The translations under genes and the position numbers were made by a program. From MPNP01 sp965116235 (GTDB taxonomy: Bacteria > Pseudomonadota > Alphaproteobacteria > Rhodobacterales > Rhodobacteraceae), in assembly GCA_965116235.1 (NCBI GenBank), contig OZ220496.1:2418001-2482000 (forward strand): a DNA stretch of 64,000 nucleotides, read 5' to 3'. This document shows positions 62,671-64,000 of the stretch, piece by piece. Every line of letters starts with the position of its first letter. The first letter of the stretch is position 1. Under the pieces are notes generated by a model. The model saw only the letters and a program-made list of their open reading frames with translations. It searched no databases and was not told the DNA's origin.

Positions 62671-63153
62671 TTGAGCAGGAGTTTTAACAGGGTTGTTGCC
62701 TTTCTGGAAGGGCATAAGGTCGAATTCACGACGCGCAAGACATCTGAGACCGCTCGAACGGCTCACGAGGCCGCTGCAGCGATTGGCTGTGAACTCAGCC
62801 AAATATGCAAGTCGATTGTTTTGCACATGCCAGGCGACGATCAGGTTGCAGCGTTCATCACGTCTGGAATCAACAAAGTTGACATGACCAAGGTTGAGGG
62901 ATTGCTGGGGCAGCCCGTACGGTTGGCCGGAGCGGACCTTGTTCGGCGTAAGACCGGCTTCGTCATTGGCGGGGTTCCTCCTTTTGCCCATGCAGAACCC
63001 GTTCGCTCCTTCATGGATCCGCTTCTTCTGACTTTCAGCATTGTTTGGGCTGCCGCCGGCACTCCCTATCATGTCCTCGGCATGGATCCGAACGTGCTCA
63101 AGTCGATTTCCAAGGCTGAAGTGCAGGAATTTACCGAGTCGCCGAAATCATGA
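62671..63153 (+). CDS. YbaK/ProX-family aminoacyl-tRNA deacylase-like protein
   Basis: A 160-residue protein of the YbaK/EbsC/ProX family, trans-acting editing enzymes that hydrolyse mischarged tRNA. The family pattern is visible in AHEAAAAIGCELSQICKSIVLH (the Lys there is the usual catalytic-site residue) and GFVIGGVPPFAH (the GG.PP loop). The start is a TTG at 62671 with AGGAG seven bases upstream; the longer open frame to 62635 lacks a ribosome-binding site. Which tRNA it edits is not known. Confidence 0.9.
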   Translation: MSRSFNRVVAFLEGHKVEFTTRKTSETARTAHEAAAAIGCELSQICKSIVLHMPGDDQVAAFITSGINKVDMTKVEGLLGQPVRLAGADLVRRKTGFVIGGVPPFAHAEPVRSFMDPLLLTFSIVWAAAGTPYHVLGMDPNVLKSISKAEVQEFTESPKS

Positions 63154-63184
63154 AATGGGTTGGGGAAACGCACAGACATGACAG

Positions 63185-64000
63185 TCATCGATCGCGGCTT
63201 CCGTTTTGTCCGTAGAAGTCTCTGACAGCCCTGGCTGGAGGGTTCTCGCCTTTTGAACTTGATGCACTCAGCTTGTCCATGACGACCTTAAAGGCATCCA
63301 GTTGCTTGTGGACAGCCTCCGGATTGGAAAGAAGACAACGGACTTCCCTGTCGACATTCGACACATTGAAATCTTTTCCCAGGCATTCCGGAACAACCTT
63401 GGTTCCGGTAATCAGGTTGATCAGCGTCACGGTCTTGATTAGCAACATTTTCTTGATGATCGCACGCGAGAGCCAGTTGTTCAGATCGTAACCGATAACC
63501 ATCGGCGTATTGCTCGCCGCCAATTCAAGAGAAACGCTTCCCGAAGCGGCCATCGCCAGCTTGCTGCGCATGAACAGCGCTTGCTTGCATCCTTCGACAG
63601 CGGCTGTGGAAACGGTTCGGGGGTCAAAAAGCTTGACTTGTTCCGGCCAGCCATTGCGCGGATCAATCACATCGTCAGCAATGTTCAAAGCCACAACCAA
63701 AACCGGCTGCAAGGCTGGATAATCACGCAACAGATTTCGGAGCACTTCCGAAAATACCGGAATTGAGCGCCTGATTTCTGTTCTTCGCGAACCGGGCAGC
63801 ACCAGCAGGATGTCCTTGTTCGGGTCCAGCCTCAACACTGAACAAGCTGCATTGACCTCTTCATGGGATGGTGGTGTAACGCGTGTTATGGGATGACCTA
63901 CAAAAGTGCTTGATACCTGGTTCTGGCGCAACACTTCATTTTCGAACGGAAACAGATTCAGGACATGATCGTAGCATTTCCTGATATTCAATATTCGTTT
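63185..64000 (-). CDS. lpxB: Lipid-A-disaccharide synthase (partial, N-terminus cut by window edge)
   Basis: Condenses UDP-2,3-diacylglucosamine with lipid X to make the lipid A disaccharide at the inner membrane. The visible 271 residues hold the C-terminal two-thirds: FPFENEVL, FVGHPIT, LLVLPGSRRTEIRR (UDP-binding loop) and AASGSVSLELAASNTPMVIGY. The ending PPARAVRDFYGQNG is typical. The start lies beyond base 64000. It fits with the Lpt genes earlier in the window as part of an LPS-making cell. Confidence 0.94.
   Translation of the reverse strand, partial: KRILNIRKCYDHVLNLFPFENEVLRQNQVSSTFVGHPITRVTPPSHEEVNAACSVLRLDPNKDILLVLPGSRRTEIRRSIPVFSEVLRNLLRDYPALQPVLVVALNIADDVIDPRNGWPEQVKLFDPRTVSTAAVEGCKQALFMRSKLAMAASGSVSLELAASNTPMVIGYDLNNWLSRAIIKKMLLIKTVTLINLITGTKVVPECLGKDFNVSNVDREVRCLLSNPEAVHKQLDAFKVVMDKLSASSSKGENPPARAVRDFYGQNGSRDR

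Noticed and set aside
1..64000. CRISPR arrays, insertion sequences, prophage or integrase genes
   Set aside because: No regularly spaced direct repeats, transposase or integrase motifs, or phage genes were seen on either strand.

Overview
This window is a dense, largely syntenic piece of an alphaproteobacterial chromosome at about 50% GC, and several markers fit a marine heterotroph. The class-level evidence is a circularly permuted (two-piece) tmRNA gene beside the alpha-type SspB adaptor, a fused IspDF, the NtrY/NtrX pair, the DUF1476 ATP-synthase zeta-type inhibitor, DUF4167 and DUF2852 proteins, and the lptF-lptG-lptD-surA-pdxA-rsmA run. I could not assign a genus. The mix of B12-dependent ribonucleotide reductase, ThyX, MttB-type methyltransferase, betaine-homocysteine methyltransferase and sarcosine/dimethylglycine dehydrogenase-like enzymes is typical of marine Rhodobacterales- or SAR116-like lineages. 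No insertion sequence, phage gene, integrase or CRISPR array was seen.

Layout. 1-4.8 kb: ntrX (cut by the window edge) and ntrY, divergent from ispDF-pgpA. 5-7.8 kb: amtB facing an mttB-family methyltransferase across a shared terminator. 7.9-14.4 kb: guaA, a YwgA/Panacea-like protein, an SDR, an uncharacterised P-loop ATPase overlapping metA, a TetR regulator, and a DUF2852 gene behind two matching 19-bp palindromes. 14.4-15.2 kb holds no intact gene but contains what looks like a decayed yraN. 15.2-22 kb: a two-domain glutaredoxin, ilvB-ilvH and nrdJ. 22.3-26.7 kb: tRNA-Pro, DUF192, pdxH, then fabI-gpt, purB and DUF1476. 26.8-29.8 kb (minus strand): sufE, BHMT, a corrinoid protein and DUF1638. 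30-32.7 kb: dtd, tRNA-Asn, an orphan sensor kinase, tRNA-Ile2 and ndk. 32.9-34.8 kb: pepA-holC. 34.9-42.7 kb: the LPS-transport and outer-membrane run. 42.8-49.7 kb (minus): DUF4167, prmC-prfA, ispG, a RodZ-like protein, sdhE, an Lrp regulator and thyX. 49.7-52.8 kb: gloA, ssrA, sspB, fumC. 52.9-57.9 kb: two tandem FAD-GcvT dehydrogenases. 57.9-64 kb: ccdA, tusA-like, a fused indolepyruvate ferredoxin oxidoreductase, a YbaK deacylase and lpxB (cut by the window edge).

How the genes fit together. Three separated loci point to use of methylated amines as carbon and nitrogen sources: a non-pyrrolysine MttB homologue, the BHMT/corrinoid/DUF1638 cluster, and the two THF-linked demethylating dehydrogenases. 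An ammonium transporter and the NtrYX nitrogen system lie in the same window. NrdJ and the corrinoid methyltransfer proteins imply a cobalamin requirement. The ssrA-sspB neighbours pair the ribosome-rescue RNA with the adaptor that delivers its tagged products to ClpXP. Several genes appear to begin at TTG or GTG behind good ribosome-binding sites, and I moved their starts accordingly.
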